Assembly: GCF_020379485.1 (NCBI RefSeq)
Contig: NC_063448.1
Location: 45,207,218-45,271,217, forward strand
Length of the DNA: 64,000 nt
Direction: 5' to 3'
DNA from: Brassica napus
Lineage: Eukaryota; Streptophyta; Magnoliopsida; Brassicales; Brassicaceae
Positions 44,416-56,958 of the stretch are shown one piece after another; the first letter of the stretch is position 1, and each line of letters starts with the position of its first letter. Under the pieces are notes generated by a model, which was not told the DNA's origin, ran no database searches, and was given only the letters and a program-made list of their open reading frames with translations. A program made the translations under genes and the position numbers.

Positions 44416-45859
44416 TGATATTAGGAGTTTTCAAGGCTCCTAAGACAAATGTTGTAGTATAAATGATTGTCGAACCAATTCCAAGGGATTTCAAGCACTG
44501 AGAATGCAAGTACTTACTTAATCTAAGTGCAACCGATGATTTTAAAGGTTTTCTAAACTAATGATTATTACTAATGCAGTTTCAGAATAATAAAAACGGT
44601 AAATGAGTTGACTTTCTTAACTAAGGAAATGAGAATTCATAGGCATAGGAATTAGACCTTTGGTGATCAAGTTTCGAACTAAGGAAGGCAAACGAACAAT
44701 CAAACTATCAACCTTAAGCTTAGACACGATTCTAAACAAACTCTATGTCTAGATGAATGTTCATTTACTAACACAATTCAAACAACAAATGTCTTCGGTT
44801 GAATAATGTGGAAGCAATCATTACTAACAGGTCTAAGGCTATCTTAGCATTTCTAACAACAAATGTCTTTGGCAAAATATGCTAAAAGCTTAGAAGAGTT
44901 GTTTCAGGCATTTCATCGAACACCTTTTGGGTGGGAAATGTCTAAACATCAACTTTTGAGAAGCTAACTCAGAAGATGCATTATGATTACTCTACTAGCA
45001 AGGTTTTGGAATGATCTACTCTAAAACATCCTAGCTCTAACCTAATCACCCTTAATCTTCCTAACCCATGAATTCAAATGGTGATTACTCACTACTCTTC
45101 ATGATTCCTCTTAAACCCATTTTGGATTTCAGATTAATCATACAGAGGGATACAACAACGAATTGGAAACACAAAATTGCAATAACTAGATGAACAAAGA
45201 TGATTCAAGAGATGAACTTTCCAAAGGTTTTTTCTTAGAACAAAAGATAATCTGTCTGGTGGCTGCCAAGAGTACTTAAAACATAGGTTTTCAGAAGTAA
45301 AAACGTGCATAATAAAATGACCAAAAGGCCCTTGAGTAGAAATGAATTCGAGTAATCAGACGTCGCGCAGCGACCTCCAGTAGTCGCTCCGAGAGGTCGC
45401 TCCAGGCTTCGGGAGCGACCTGGAGGGGTCGCTGCGAGACGTCGCTCTGGGTCGCTCTTCGCGAGCGACCTCGCTGCGTCGCTCCGGTCACGTCGCTCCG
45501 AGTGATGGAGACGCGAGCGACCTCGCTGCGTCACTCCGGTCAAGTCGCTCCGGGTGATGGAGACGCGAGCAACCTCGCTGCGTCGCTCCGGTCAAGTCGC
45601 TCTGAAAGGGTGTCACAGCGACTTCACGGTGTCGCTCCGGTGAGGTCGCTCCCATGCACTGCTCGTCCAATGATCACCTTTTTCACCTCTTTTGAGCTCC
45701 AAATGCACCCAAATGTCTCCAAGAACTCCATCTGGTACTCCAATACCTGATAAGGACTCATGTATGCAAAATGCAACCTAAAGATGGCTAAATCTTAGTC
45801 TATTTGATCAAAATGCACATGGGTGAATGGATAAGACAATGAAAATATGCAAGATATCA
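44416..45859 (-). repeat. 3' LTR of the Athila element
   Basis: 1444 bp. About 105 bp longer than the other LTR because it carries more copies of a GC-rich GAGCGACCTCGCTGCGTCGC-type repeat (45360-45660). Confidence 0.93.
45360..45660. repeat. GC-rich GAGCGACC/GGTCGCTC repeat cluster in the LTR
   Basis: Short inverted and direct words (GAGCGACCTC, GTCGCTCCGG, CAAGTCGCTC) with a repeat unit of about 50 bp containing GATGGAGACGCGAGCGACC. Strongly GC-rich against an AT-rich LTR. The counterpart in the other LTR is 56570-56755. Confidence 0.85.
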
Positions 45860-45873
45860 ACTCCCCCAAACTT
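45860..45873 (-). other. Polypurine tract
   Basis: Minus strand AAGTTTGGGGGAGT directly abuts the 3' LTR. This is the plus-strand primer of the Athila group. Confidence 0.85.
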
Positions 45874-47402
45874 GTTCTTTTACTTGTCCACAAGTGAACT
45901 TTCTAGAACTCATAGGGAGAGAGGTTTGAAAGTGGGAGCTCATAGCCAAAAGAAACACAACTAGCACTCGATTCAACATCTAATCTAACATGAGCACACT
46001 CTCTTATTACACTCTAGCTTCTCTAGGCTTATCTCAACTCTTTTTGCCCTTATACTCATCATCAAGCATCCACACATTCAAATCAACCAACTCTCACATT
46101 CATTAAGCATAAAACATCAAGTGAATTCTTGCAAATGGTCAATTGGTCCAAATCATTTGGTTAAGTAAGGGAAGGCTTTTATTCAAGTGGGTCAAGAGGT
46201 TCGAAATCCATGATCTTTTAAAGTGGTTTACTCTCAAAACGAGTAGCCTTGACATTGCACATAATATATCTAAGAAATGGACCAACTCATGCATACAATG
46301 CTCAATCTCCATTGTTCTACCCTTTTCCCAAATATACAAGTTACACAATCACTTCATAATGTCGAACCCAACTCCCATCTTTCACCAAAAGACCCCAAGA
46401 ACACTTTGCACATAAAACTCTTTTTCTTTGAAATCTATAAAGGATTTTCTTAACTTCTAAACAAATCTTAGCTCTAAACAACTTTGCTAGCCCCTTTTTT
46501 TTTATTCTTTTCTTCTTTCTTTTTCTCTTTTTTTTTCTATTTTTTTTATTTTGTTTTTGTTTGGGGGCTAAGACTTTTCACAAATCGAGCTAGAAGTTTC
46601 TCTACTTATCCCATAAAGACTAGTCAATTAAACACAAGAGTTCACTCTTTTCCTTCAACTTTCTCATACTCCCAAATCGAACTTCACAACACTCACCCCC
46701 ATCCTATGGCTAGACAATAATGTGCCTAATCTAGCAAGAATGAAGATCAAGCATTGTCGTTCCCGATACTCTCAACATTATGTGCATGTAAGACTTTCCG
46801 AAAAAGGCCTCACTCATCAATCAATGAAGGCTTAAACAGAGGAAGGGATTTTGGGGAGAGGTCTACCACTAGAGGTTGTCAAAAAGATTGGCATAAAGGA
46901 TGTGACAACTCAAGTGTATATATCCATGATTCAGTACACAAGAGACCATGAGCAAGATGCATTAAGTTCGTTCAGTTTAAATAAGGTTGTAGTTAGCTTT
47001 AAAGACTGAGTTTCAGCAATCAACAAGTTTCATGAAGAGTTTCCAAGGCTCAAAGCATACAAGTCCTTTTGAGAGGTGCATAAGCTACTCAGGTGCAAAG
47101 TAGTGTTCTTTACAAGGCATTTAAAATCATTGCTCCCAATGCAAGTGAATGCAACCTATATGCTCTAGACTCTCCTAGAAATGCAAATGATGCAAACTAA
47201 ATGATTTTTTTTATATGCAAATAGATATGCAATGCATGACTCAATGAAACAACATCAAAGCAAACATGATCAAATACTTGGTACCTCCCCCAAACTTAAA
47301 TGACACAGTCTCTGTGTTGTCAAGGAGAGGGAGATACCCAAAAAGAGAAACCTAATATGCAAAAACGAAATGGTATATACAGGGGAAAGTAGAGAAATAC
47401 CT
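45874..47402. other. Non-coding 3' spacer of the Athila element
   Basis: About 1.5 kb between the last reading frame and the polypurine tract. It has T- and CT-rich runs (46495-46560) and no supported gene, as is usual for this group. Confidence 0.65.
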
Positions 47403-49288
47403 TCAAGGATAGTAAGTGGGGGCAGATGCCCCAGCATCATCGTCGTCCGGTGGAAACGTGGCGTAGTAACCCCCATGTCCTGAGCTGTAGTCTCCATACC
47501 ATTGTTGGCTCTGAACTTCTTCAATCTCAGCTTCACTTTCTGAAGAGGCTAGGGATGGAGACTTGTTTCCAGAGGCGGAAGGCTGAGTGGGTGGGTTCCT
47601 CCGTTGTCGCTGGAGCTGTCTATCAGTGAGTGGGAAACCAAGATCAGTGGGGTGAGGTGGGGGCTGGGGGACTGATGTGTTCACGAAGGCGAAGTCCGCT
47701 GAGCTACATCCAGCTATTCCTCCTCTGGTCAAGACATCGGCTACTTTCTTCATGAACTTGGCTGAAGTCTTTGCTTGCTTCTTCACCGTCTTGCTCAGCG
47801 CCTTGCACTTGTCCTTCAGCTTTTCGATCGTTCTGTCTTGTGCCTTGTTCCATCGCTGAAGTCGGCTAATGTGGTCATGAGCATCACGAAGCGCACCAGG
47901 GGGAAGGACTCCATCATGCGGCTTGAAGTAGTAGCGTGGAGGTCCATAGATGGGTACAGATTCTTCCCTAGGAGGTTCTGTGAAGTCGTGTCTCGTCGGA
48001 ACACTCATTTTCCTTGGTGCAGCAATGGGACCGAGAGACCCGTGTTCTCCAAGAAAGTCTTCTTGGGATAAGTTGAAGCTGATAGCTCCAGGTCTCTCTA
48101 AGCTCGTCAGCCTCTGGTTTGGAAGAGCCACTTCGACCGGCTTGCCCTACAAGTAGTAGTGGTAGACGTAGTCTTTCCCATACATCCCACTGAAATAGGT
48201 GGCAATCCTCAAGTAAGTGCCATCGATGAACTTAGGCCCTGATGCGTCCTTTCCCAAAGGAACATTCAGAAATTGGAGCAGTGGCGTGATCATCCCGCCT
48301 ATCCCAACCTTTGGTTGCGAATCAGTTGTGTACCATGCCCAGTCTCTGTAGTGCTCGAGACGATTCACGAAGAAACTGACCATCCCGAAGGAAGCATAGA
48401 TGTCGTTGCTTGGAAGGGGCAACGTTCCAGGTGGGGCATAGGGGCGGATAGTCGGGCAGAAAGGCGCATGTCTTCCTCGGTGACACTACCAGCTTGCTTC
48501 CGTGGGTAGAATGCATGGACGAGAATCCTATGGAGGTAGCGTACAGACGGGTGCCGTATATGTGAGTTCTTGTCAGCCCCGGTAGAGTGTTTGTTTCCAG
48601 TGATTAGCTTCCAAAGCTGAGCGGGGAGGTTTTCACACTTGGGAATGGAGTAGTCTGCCAAGTCTTGGAAACCCATGACTCTCCCAATGTCTTTGAAGTT
48701 CATGTTGTACTATCTCCCATTGACCCTGAACTTTATTTTGCCCCATCCCTGCCTCACGTGCGGATCGTCATGGTAAGTGACCTCAAGGGAAGACAAGAAA
48801 TGACAGGAGACATCCCGATAGGTGGGGTAGGCCATGGTGAGGAGTTTGGGCATCTTCAGGTGCCCCAGCATTGCCTCAATATCAGAATAGAGACCCACCT
48901 CTTTCAGCAAATCAAGGTCAGCGAATCTGGTCGGAGTCCAAGTTACCCCATTCAACAAATGGTGATATAACTCTTCCTCAGATGGAGTTTTCGCCCTGTC
49001 TATATCCTCAACAACATCTTTCCCTTTGGACATCTTGGCCCTCTTTGTAGGAGCCTGCTCATCTGCATTTTCATCGCCACTCTCTTCATCTGTGGCAACT
49101 GCTATACTCTTCCCTGCCCTCTTCTCTTGCTCCTTTGCCTTCTTTGCAGCCACGGTTTTCTGTCGAGAAGTCTTTTGTGTCCCAGAACCAGCTCGTTCTG
49201 AGGCTAAAGCCTTTCCTCCAACGAAGACTCTTGACTTTCAGGTTCCTGCCTCTCAGCATCCAACTTTCCGTTTGTTTTCTTTACCATT
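47403..49288 (-). pseudogene. Athila ORF-1-type protein (envelope-position frame), broken
   Basis: Leftward frame with a basic N-terminal part (AAKKAKEQEKRAGK), the Athila ORF-1 domain (for example LLKEVGLYSDIEAMLGHLKM and MGFQDLADYSIPKCENLP), a middle part (GMVSFFVNRLEHYRDWAWY) and a proline-rich, acidic end. It is damaged by a frameshift near 49210, an in-frame TAG near 48710, a one-base shift near 48450, and a second TAG near 48147. The frame occupies the position of a retroviral envelope gene, but the domain is plant-retrotransposon-specific and I see no clear fusion or membrane signature. No functional product is expected. Confidence 0.82.
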
Positions 49289-49309
49289 GTACCTGGACCG
49301 GCTCGGGAG

Positions 49310-49680
49310 CGACCTGGAGTGGTCGCTCTGATGGGTCGCTCCGTGTCGCAGTAAACGCGAGCGACCTCACGAGTCGCTCTGATCACGTCGCTCCCAGCGA
49401 CAGAAAACGCGAGCGACCTCACGTGGTCGCTGCGGGACGTCGCTCCCAGAGCGACTCTCGAGCTCCGGACACCGAATGTGCGAGCGACTTAGCCGAGTCG
49501 CTCTGATCACGTCGCTCCCAGCGACAGAAACACGAGCGACCTCACGTGGTCGCTGCGGGACGTCGCTCCCAGAGCGACTCTCGAGCTCCGGACACCGAAT
49601 GTGCGAGCGACTTAGCCGAGTCGCTCTGATCACGTCGCTCCCATCTGGAGCGACCTCGTGGCGTCGCTGCGGAACCTCAC
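49310..49680. repeat. Internal GC-rich tandem repeat, 123 bp unit
   Basis: Two near-identical 123 bp units (from 49411 and 49534) plus partial copies. They are made of the same GAGCGACCTC and ACGTCGCTCCC words as the LTR cluster. It lies between the gag-pol stop and the ORF-1-type frame. Confidence 0.85.
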
Positions 49681-49876
49681 TCCCACGCTCGAGTCCTTGC
49701 CTTGACCGGATCGATGAACCACCTGAACAATACTTCAACACTTTCCCTTTTTTTTTTTTTTTTATGAAATATGAAGAAAATGAAAATACCAATGCAATAT
49801 GTACAAGGATACGCATGGGACTTCCTCCCAAGTGAGCTTGTTTTAAGTCTCTAGCTTGACTTTGCCTCCTTTTGGA

Positions 49877-52800
49877 CTAGGCTGGGGTAGGATCAGACAG
49901 TGGAGTTGAAACTCCATCTTCCTCAGGTGCATCAGCCATGTAGAGCTTAACCCTTTGCCCATTGACTGTGAAGTCTCTTCCATCAGTACTCCACAAAACT
50001 ATTGCTCCATATGGCTTAACCTCTTTGACCTTGAAAGGGCCGGACCACCTTGACTTAAGCTTTCCTGGAAACAACTTCAGTCTTGAGTTGTGGAGAAGAA
50101 CTTGATCTCCTTCTTTAAACTCTCTCTTTAGGATATTCTTGTCATGGAAAGATTTAGTCTTCTCCTTGTAGATCCTTGAGTTTTCGAAGGCATCCATTCT
50201 TATCTCATCAAGCTCATGTAGCTGAAAAAGCCTTTTCTCCTTGGCACTCTTGATGTCAAAGTTCAGCAACTTTACTGCCCAAAGCGCCTTGTACTCAAGC
50301 TCCACTGGTAGATGGCAAGCTTTCCCGTACAATAGGTTGAAAGGTGTGGTCCCCAGAGGTGTCTTGTAAGCTGTCCTGTAAGCCCAAAGCGCATCATCAA
50401 GCTTAACTGACCAATCCTTCCTTGTAATCCCCACAATCTTCTCCAGAATGGACTTGATCTCTCTGTTAGAAATTTCAACTTGACCGCTTGTTTGAGGATG
50501 GTAAGGAGTTGCAACCTTGTGCTTAACACCGTTCTTCCTGAGAAGTCCCTCAAGCAGTTTGTTGATGAAATGAGACCCTCCATCACTGATTACAACTCTT
50601 GGAACTCCGAACCTTGGAAAGATGGTGCTCTTGAACATCTTGATTACCACTCTTGCATCATTGGTGGGACTTGCAATAGCTTCCACCCATTTTGAGACAT
50701 AATCAACAGCTACCAGGATGTACTTGTTGCCATGTGATGATGGAAATGGCCCCATGAAGTCAATACCCCACACATCAAACACTTCAACTTCAAGGATTGG
50801 ATTCTGAGGCATCTCATTCCTCTTGGTGATGTTTCCCCTCCTTTGGCATGAATCACACCTTGAAACAAAGTCTTGTGTGTCCTTGAACATGTGTGGCCAC
50901 CAGAATCCAGCTTGTAACACCTTAGCAACAGTCTTGAAGGTGGCAAAGTGGCCTCCATAAGATGATCCATGACACTGTGTAAGGATCCCATCAATCTCCT
51001 CATTAGCAACCACTCTCCTATAAAGTTGATCTTTGCAGAGAATGTAGAGGTAGGGCTCATCCCAGTAGTATCTCTTCACATCCTTGTAGAACTTCTTCTT
51101 GGCATAACCCACAAGATTCAAAGGCTCTTTTCCTGTGGCTAGGTAATTCACCAAATCAGCATACCAAGGTTCTTTCTCTTCTGTTGCCTTGACTTCTTCA
51201 AGCTTCCTTCCAGTCTCACAAACTGCTATCACTGCTCCAATAGCCATGATCTGTTCCTCAGGGAGTCCTTCGTCAATGGGAATGCCACACTCCACTCTCA
51301 GCCTGGACAAGTGATCAGCTACACCATTCTCAACTCCTGGCTTGTCCTTGATCTCTAAATCAAACTCTTGCAGCAAAAGAATCCATCTCAAGAGCCTGGG
51401 CTTTGCATCCTTCTTCGCCAAAAGGTGTCTCAACGCAGCATGATCTGTGTAGACAATGACTTTAGATCCCACCAAGTAGCTTCTGAACTTCTCAAAGGCA
51501 AAGACAATGGCTAGCATCTCCTTCTCTGTTGTGGCATATCTCATCTGAGCATCATTCAGGGTTTGGCTCGCGTAGTAGATCACATGGGTCTTGCCATCTT
51601 TCTTCTGCCCCAAAACAGCTCCCACAGCATAATCACTAGCATCACACATGATCTCAAAGGGGAGATCCCAATTAGGTGGCTGGACAATTGGAGCACTGAT
51701 GAGTTCACCTTTCAGCTTCTTGAAGGCTTCTAGACACTCCACATCAAAGCTGAAGGTGGCTTCTTTGCACAGCAGCCTGGTCAATGGTCTAGTGATCATG
51801 GAGAAGTCCTTTATGAATCTCCTGTAAAACCCAGCATGACCAAGAAAACTTCGGATGTCTTTCACTGTCTTTGGTGGGGGCAAACCAACCATAACATCGA
51901 TTTTGGCCTTATCCACCTCAATCCCCTTCTCTGAAATCTTGTGCCCCAGCACAATCCCTTCTTTGACCATGAAGTGACACTTCTCCCAGTTCAGCACAAG
52001 GTTGGTGTCTTCACATCTCTGTAGGACCCTGCATAAATTTGACAAACAAGCAGAAAACGAAGATCCATAGACAGAGAAATCATCCATGAACACCTCCACA
52101 ACATCCTCAATCAGATCAGAAAAGATCGACATCATGCACCTTTGAAAGGTGGCTGGAGCATTACATAGACCAAATGGCATTCTTCGATATGCGAAGGTAC
52201 CATAAGGACATGTGAATGTTGTTTTCTCCTGATCATTGGGATGTATGGGGATCTGGAAGAATCCTGAATATCCATCAAGAAAACAATAGAATGGATGATT
52301 TGCAAGTCTCTCAAGCATCTGATCAATAAATGGAAGTGGAAAATGATCTTTTCTAGATGCAGAGTTCAGTTTGCGATAATCAATACACATCCTATGCCCA
52401 GTGACTGTTCTTGTTGGTATCAATTCATCCTTGTCATTTTTAATCACAGTTATACCACCCTTTTTTGGCACAACATGCACAGGAGATACCCATTTAGAAT
52501 CTGAGATAGGGTAGATAACACCAGCATCTAAGAGTTTAAGAATCTCTTTCTTTACAACATCCTTCAGGTTAGGATTTAACCTTCTTTGATGCTCGATAGA
52601 AGTCATTGATTCATCCTCAAGATGTATCCTATGCATACACAAAGAGGGTGATATTCCCTTGATGTCATCAAGTGAGTAACCTATTGCTTTTCTAAATCTT
52701 TTAAGTGTTTTCAAAAGTTCAGATAGCTCAGTTTCAGTAAGTTCACTACTCACAATGACTGGATAAGTTCCATTAGGACCAAGAAATGCATACCTTACAC

Positions 52801-55492
52801 CATTGGGGAGAGGTTTAAGCTCCACCTTAGGCGCCTTAAGTTCGCTCCAGTCGTTTTGCTGGGTGTCCCCTTGTTGAATGACCGAGGCTTCCTGATGGAC
52901 AATTTGAGGCAGCTCCTCATACTGATCCTTACTACCAAATCCTCTGTGTGAATCCAACATCATCCCATAGGCAGCACTCTCCAGGTTCTGAATCACTTCA
53001 GCTGGCCTCTCTATCGTCAAAGCATGCTGTAGAGGGTCTTCTATTGACAATTCTTCAAGGAGCTCATCAGCAAGGGCATCCATCTCTTCAATGTAGAAAA
53101 CTTGCCCTTGAACTGTTGGTTTCTTCATTACCTCCTTGATGTCAAAGTGAAGAACATGCCCTTTACCCAAGTGGAGATCAATCTTGCCCTCTTTCACATT
53201 AACAATTGCTCCTGCTGTAGCTAAGAAAGGCCTTCCAAGGATTAAAGGATCTGCAGCTTCCTCACCCATCTCAAGCACCACAAAGTCTGTAGGGATCTCA
53301 TATTTTCCAACCATAACGGGGAGGTCCTCCAAGATACCCACCGGGTACTTCACTGAACGATCAGCCAATACCAGAGACAGTCTACACTTCTTGTACTGAG
53401 TGAAACCAAGCTTCTTAGCAACAGATAAAGGCATCAAGCTGACACTAGCTCCCAAATCGCAGAGACATCTATCAAATACCATAGGTCCAAGAGCACAAGG
53501 CAATGTGAAGCATCCTGGATCTTCTAGCTTCTTTGGAACAACAAGCCTTTGGATGATGGCACTGCACTCATGAGTGAGAATCACCATGCCCTCCATCTCC
53601 TTCTTCTTTGCAGCTACAACATCTTTCAGGAACTTACTATATTGAGGAATTAGCATGAAAGCATCAATGATGGGCATTGTGACTTGAACTTCACTCATTT
53701 GCTTCTCAAATAGAGCTTTGTACTTCTCTAGCAGCTGCCTCTTGAATCTACCAGGGAATGGTAGTTTGGGTTCATAAGGAGGAGGAACAAAAGAATTTTC
53801 ACTTGCTGGAGCAACAACTTCACCATCTTTCACTGTTTTCTTCTCTTCCCCAACCTTTCCTTTACCTTTCGCTTCCACAATCTTCTCCAAGATTTCATCA
53901 TTGATTTTCTCATCAACAATCACCACTTCATCATCTATGTTGATGGCAACCCCCTCACCTTGTTTCTCAGCATCCTTGGTGAGAGCTTTCTGAGGTAACT
54001 CCTTACCACTCCTGAGGGTGATAGCTTTCATGGTCTCCTTGGGGTTTTGCTCAGATTTTCCAGGTAAAGAACCTTGTTGGCGATTTTGTTGAGTGTTCAT
54101 GGCAGCAAACTGGTTCTCCAAGGTTCTGAACTTGTTGTTGAGCTCATTGTAGCTTCCATCAATCTTTGCGTGAAGGTTTTTCAACTCATAGCCAACATGC
54201 TTCTCACTTCTTGTCTGAGACTCCAAGATTTGTTTTAGTAGGGCATCAGTGCTGCTGACTGGAGGAGTAGAGGTAGAAGTAGTAGGTTGTTGTTGGGCAG
54301 GTTGTTGTCCTTTGTTGTTGAAACCGGGAGGAGGGTTTTGTTGAGGCTGATAGCTGCCTTGCTGGTTGTTCCGAGGCTGATAACCACTCTGTTGGTTGTT
54401 GGGGTAAGATCTCTGTTGGTAGTTGTTGTACTGAAAGTTTGGCTCTTTCTTGTACCAGCTACCATTGTTGTTGATGAAACATAGCTCTTCTTGCCCTTCC
54501 AAACCATCAACTTCCTGGACAACAGGTGTGGCTTCTTTGTTTGGGTTACCAACAAAGTGCAGCTGCTCTTGGGTGGCCTTATCAGCAATGAGAATGTCAA
54601 TCTTATCCTGGAGAGCCTTTAACTCCCTCCTCGTCTGCTTGTCATCTGTTCGACTGCCTCTGTCGTGGTCTCCACTGTAGACAGCATCACTCTTTACCAT
54701 ATTGTCAACCAGCTCTTCTGCATCTTCCTCAGTTCTCCCCAAGAAGAACCCATTGCTAGCTGTATCCAGTCTGGCCCTGTACTTAGGAAGAGCACCACGG
54801 TAGAATGTGCTCAGCAAGCTCTCCTTAGAGAAGCCATGGTGTGGGCATTGAGCTTGGTAGCCCTTGAATCTCTCTCAGGCTTCACTGAAGCCTTCCAAGC
54901 CTTTCTGTTGAAAACTGGAGATCTCATTTCTCAGCTTAGCAGTTCTTGAAGTAGAGAAGAACTTCTCCAAGAAAGCTTTCTTGCAGTCATCCCAAGTGGT
55001 GATTGAGTCACTTGGCAGAGACTTCTCCCACTGTCGTGCCTTATCCCCCAGAGAGAAAGGGAATAACTTCAGCTTTAAGGCATCCTCAGACACACCATTG
55101 GTTTTTGACAACCCACAGTAGCTGTCGAACCTGTCCAAGTGATCAAATGGGTCCTCTAGAGCCAAGCCATGATACTTGTTGTTCTCGATCACGTTGAGGA
55201 GTCCTGATTTGATCTCAAAGTTGTTGGCTGCTACAGCTGGTGCTCGGATTCCCAATCTATGACCATGAATGTTGGGACGGTCATAAGTGCCAATGGGTCG
55301 AGCTGCTCGCTGTTGGTTTTGAGGAACATTGTTGGCATCATTTTGATGTATGTCTCCCATATCAGTATCCAATCTATGCAAGTGAGACTGTTGCTCTTCT
55401 TCTCTTCTCTTTCTAGCACACTCTCTCTCTAAAGCTTTGATGTCTGCGGCTCTTGGAACTAGGTTTGATGGACCCCTGCTCCTCAAGTTCAT
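49877..55492 (-). pseudogene. Athila gag-pol polyprotein, one internal stop
   Basis: One continuous leftward frame of about 1,870 codons interrupted only by a TGA near 54875. The gag part (from 55492) starts MNLRSRGPSNLVPRA and has a capsid-like DPFDHLDRFDSYCGLS region. After the stop comes a Gln/Asn-rich linker and then pol. Positions below count from the residue after the break. The protease has [11 protein letters not shown] (about 453). Reverse transcriptase has [11 protein letters not shown] and FMDDFSVYG (about 910). RNase H has [14 protein letters not shown] (about 1056). Integrase has the zinc-binding start, then GIDFMGPF (about 1350), VISDGGSHF and [11 protein letters not shown] (the DDE triad). 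All catalytic motifs are present. Downstream of pol are the GC-rich repeat and the second frame. The gag stop and the broken ORF-1 frame make this copy non-autonomous as it stands. Confidence 0.92.
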
Positions 55493-55605
55493 ACACCTGT
55501 AAATTAAAGGGAGGTGAAGAAGGAGAATCAGTAACTAAAGAAAATTAAAATGACTTAGTCTCAAGCAAATGACTAAATCTCAATGTTCAAATCTACTTAG
55601 AATTT

Positions 55606-55618
55606 GGCAACGGCGCCA
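55606..55618 (-). other. Primer binding site, tRNA-Asp type
   Basis: Minus strand TGGCGCCGTTGCC, three bases from the 5' LTR. It is complementary to the 3' end of plant tRNA-Asp, the usual primer of Athila/Tat elements. Confidence 0.88.
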
Positions 55619-55621
55619 ATT

Positions 55622-56958
55622 TGATATTAGGAGTTTTCAAGGCTCCTAAGACAAATGTTGTAGTATAAATGATTGTCGAACCAATTCCAAGGGATTTCAA
55701 GCACTGAGAATGCAAGTACTTACCTAATCTAAGTGCAACCGATGATTTTAAAGGTTTTCTAAACTAATGATTATTACTAATGCAGTTTCAGAATAATAAA
55801 AACGGTAAATGAGTTGACTTTCTTAACTAAGGAAATGAGAACTCATGGGCATAGGAATTAGACCTTGGGTGATCAAGTTTCGAACTAAGGATGGCAAACG
55901 AACAATTAAGCTATCAACCTTAAGCTTAGACACGATTCTAAACAAACTCTATGTCTAGATGAATGTTCATTTACTAACACATTTCAAACAACAAATGTCT
56001 TCGGTTGAATAATATGTGGAAGCAATCATTACTAACAGGTCTAAGGCTATCTTAGCATTTCTAACAACAAATGTCTTTGGCAAAATATGCTAAAAGCTTA
56101 GAAGAGTTGTTTCAGGCATTTCATCGAACACCTTTTGGGTGGGAAATGCCTAAAGATCAACTTTTGAGAAGCTAACTCAGAAGATGCATTATGATTACTC
56201 TACTAGCAAGGTTTTGGAATGATCTACTCTAAAACTTCCTACCTCTAACCTAATCACCCTTAATCTTCCTAACCCATGAATTCAAATGGTGATTACTCAC
56301 TACTCTTCATGATTCCTCTTAAACCCATTTTGGATTTCAGATTAATCATACAGAGGGATACAACGACGAATTGGAAACACATAATTGCAATAACTAGATG
56401 AACAAAGATGATTCAAGAGATGAACTTTCCAAAGGTTTTTTCTTAGAACAAAAGATAATCTGTCTGGTGGCTGCCAAGAGTACTTAAAACATAGGTTTTC
56501 AGAAATAAAAATGTGCATAATAAAATGACCAAAAGGCCCTTGAGTAGAAATGAATTCGAGTAATCAGACGTCGCGCAGCGACCTCCAGTAGTCGCTCCGA
56601 GAGGTCACTCCAGGCTTCGGGAGCGACCTAGGGGTCGCTGCGAGACGTCGCTCTGGGTCGCTGGAGACGCGAGCGACCTCGCTGCGTCGCTCCGGTCAAG
56701 TCGCTCTGAAAGGGTGTCACATCGACTTCACGGTGTCGCTCCGGTGAGGTCGCTCCCATGCACTGCTCGTCCAATGATCACCTTTTTCACCTTAACTCCA
56801 AATGCACCCAAATGTCTCCAAGAACTCCATGTGGTACTCCAATACCTGATAAGGACTCATGTATGCAAAATGCAACCTAAACATGGCTAAATCCTAGTCT
56901 ATTTGATCAAAATGCACATGGGTGAATGGATAAGACAATGAAAATATGCAAGATATCA
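55622..56958 (-). repeat. 5' LTR of the Athila element
   Basis: 1337 bp. Same ends as the other LTR; scattered substitutions and fewer GC-rich repeat units (56570-56755). Confidence 0.93.

Larger units (their letters stand above)
44416..56958 (-). mobile_element. Athila-type Ty3/gypsy LTR retrotransposon, 12.5 kb
   Basis: LTRs at 44416-45859 and 55622-56958 begin TGATATTAGGAG and end AAGATATCA. A perfect 5 bp target duplication TTGGG lies outside (44411-44415 and 56959-56963). In minus-strand order it has: 5' LTR, tRNA-Asp primer site, gag-pol, an extra 3' reading frame with the Athila ORF-1 domain, a long non-coding spacer, polypurine tract, 3' LTR. The LTRs are still highly similar, so the insertion is fairly recent. 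Three stop codons and at least two frameshifts are seen in its frames. Confidence 0.95.

Noticed and set aside
45235..45750. Several Arg/Ser-rich frames on both strands in the left LTR, and similar ones at 49204-49835
   Set aside because: They come from the GC-rich GAGCGACC repeat, which is open in many frames. Composition explains them.
47403..49288. True envelope glycoprotein gene
   Set aside because: The frame has the Athila ORF-1 domain and no clear signal peptide, fusion peptide or anchor. Only its position is envelope-like.
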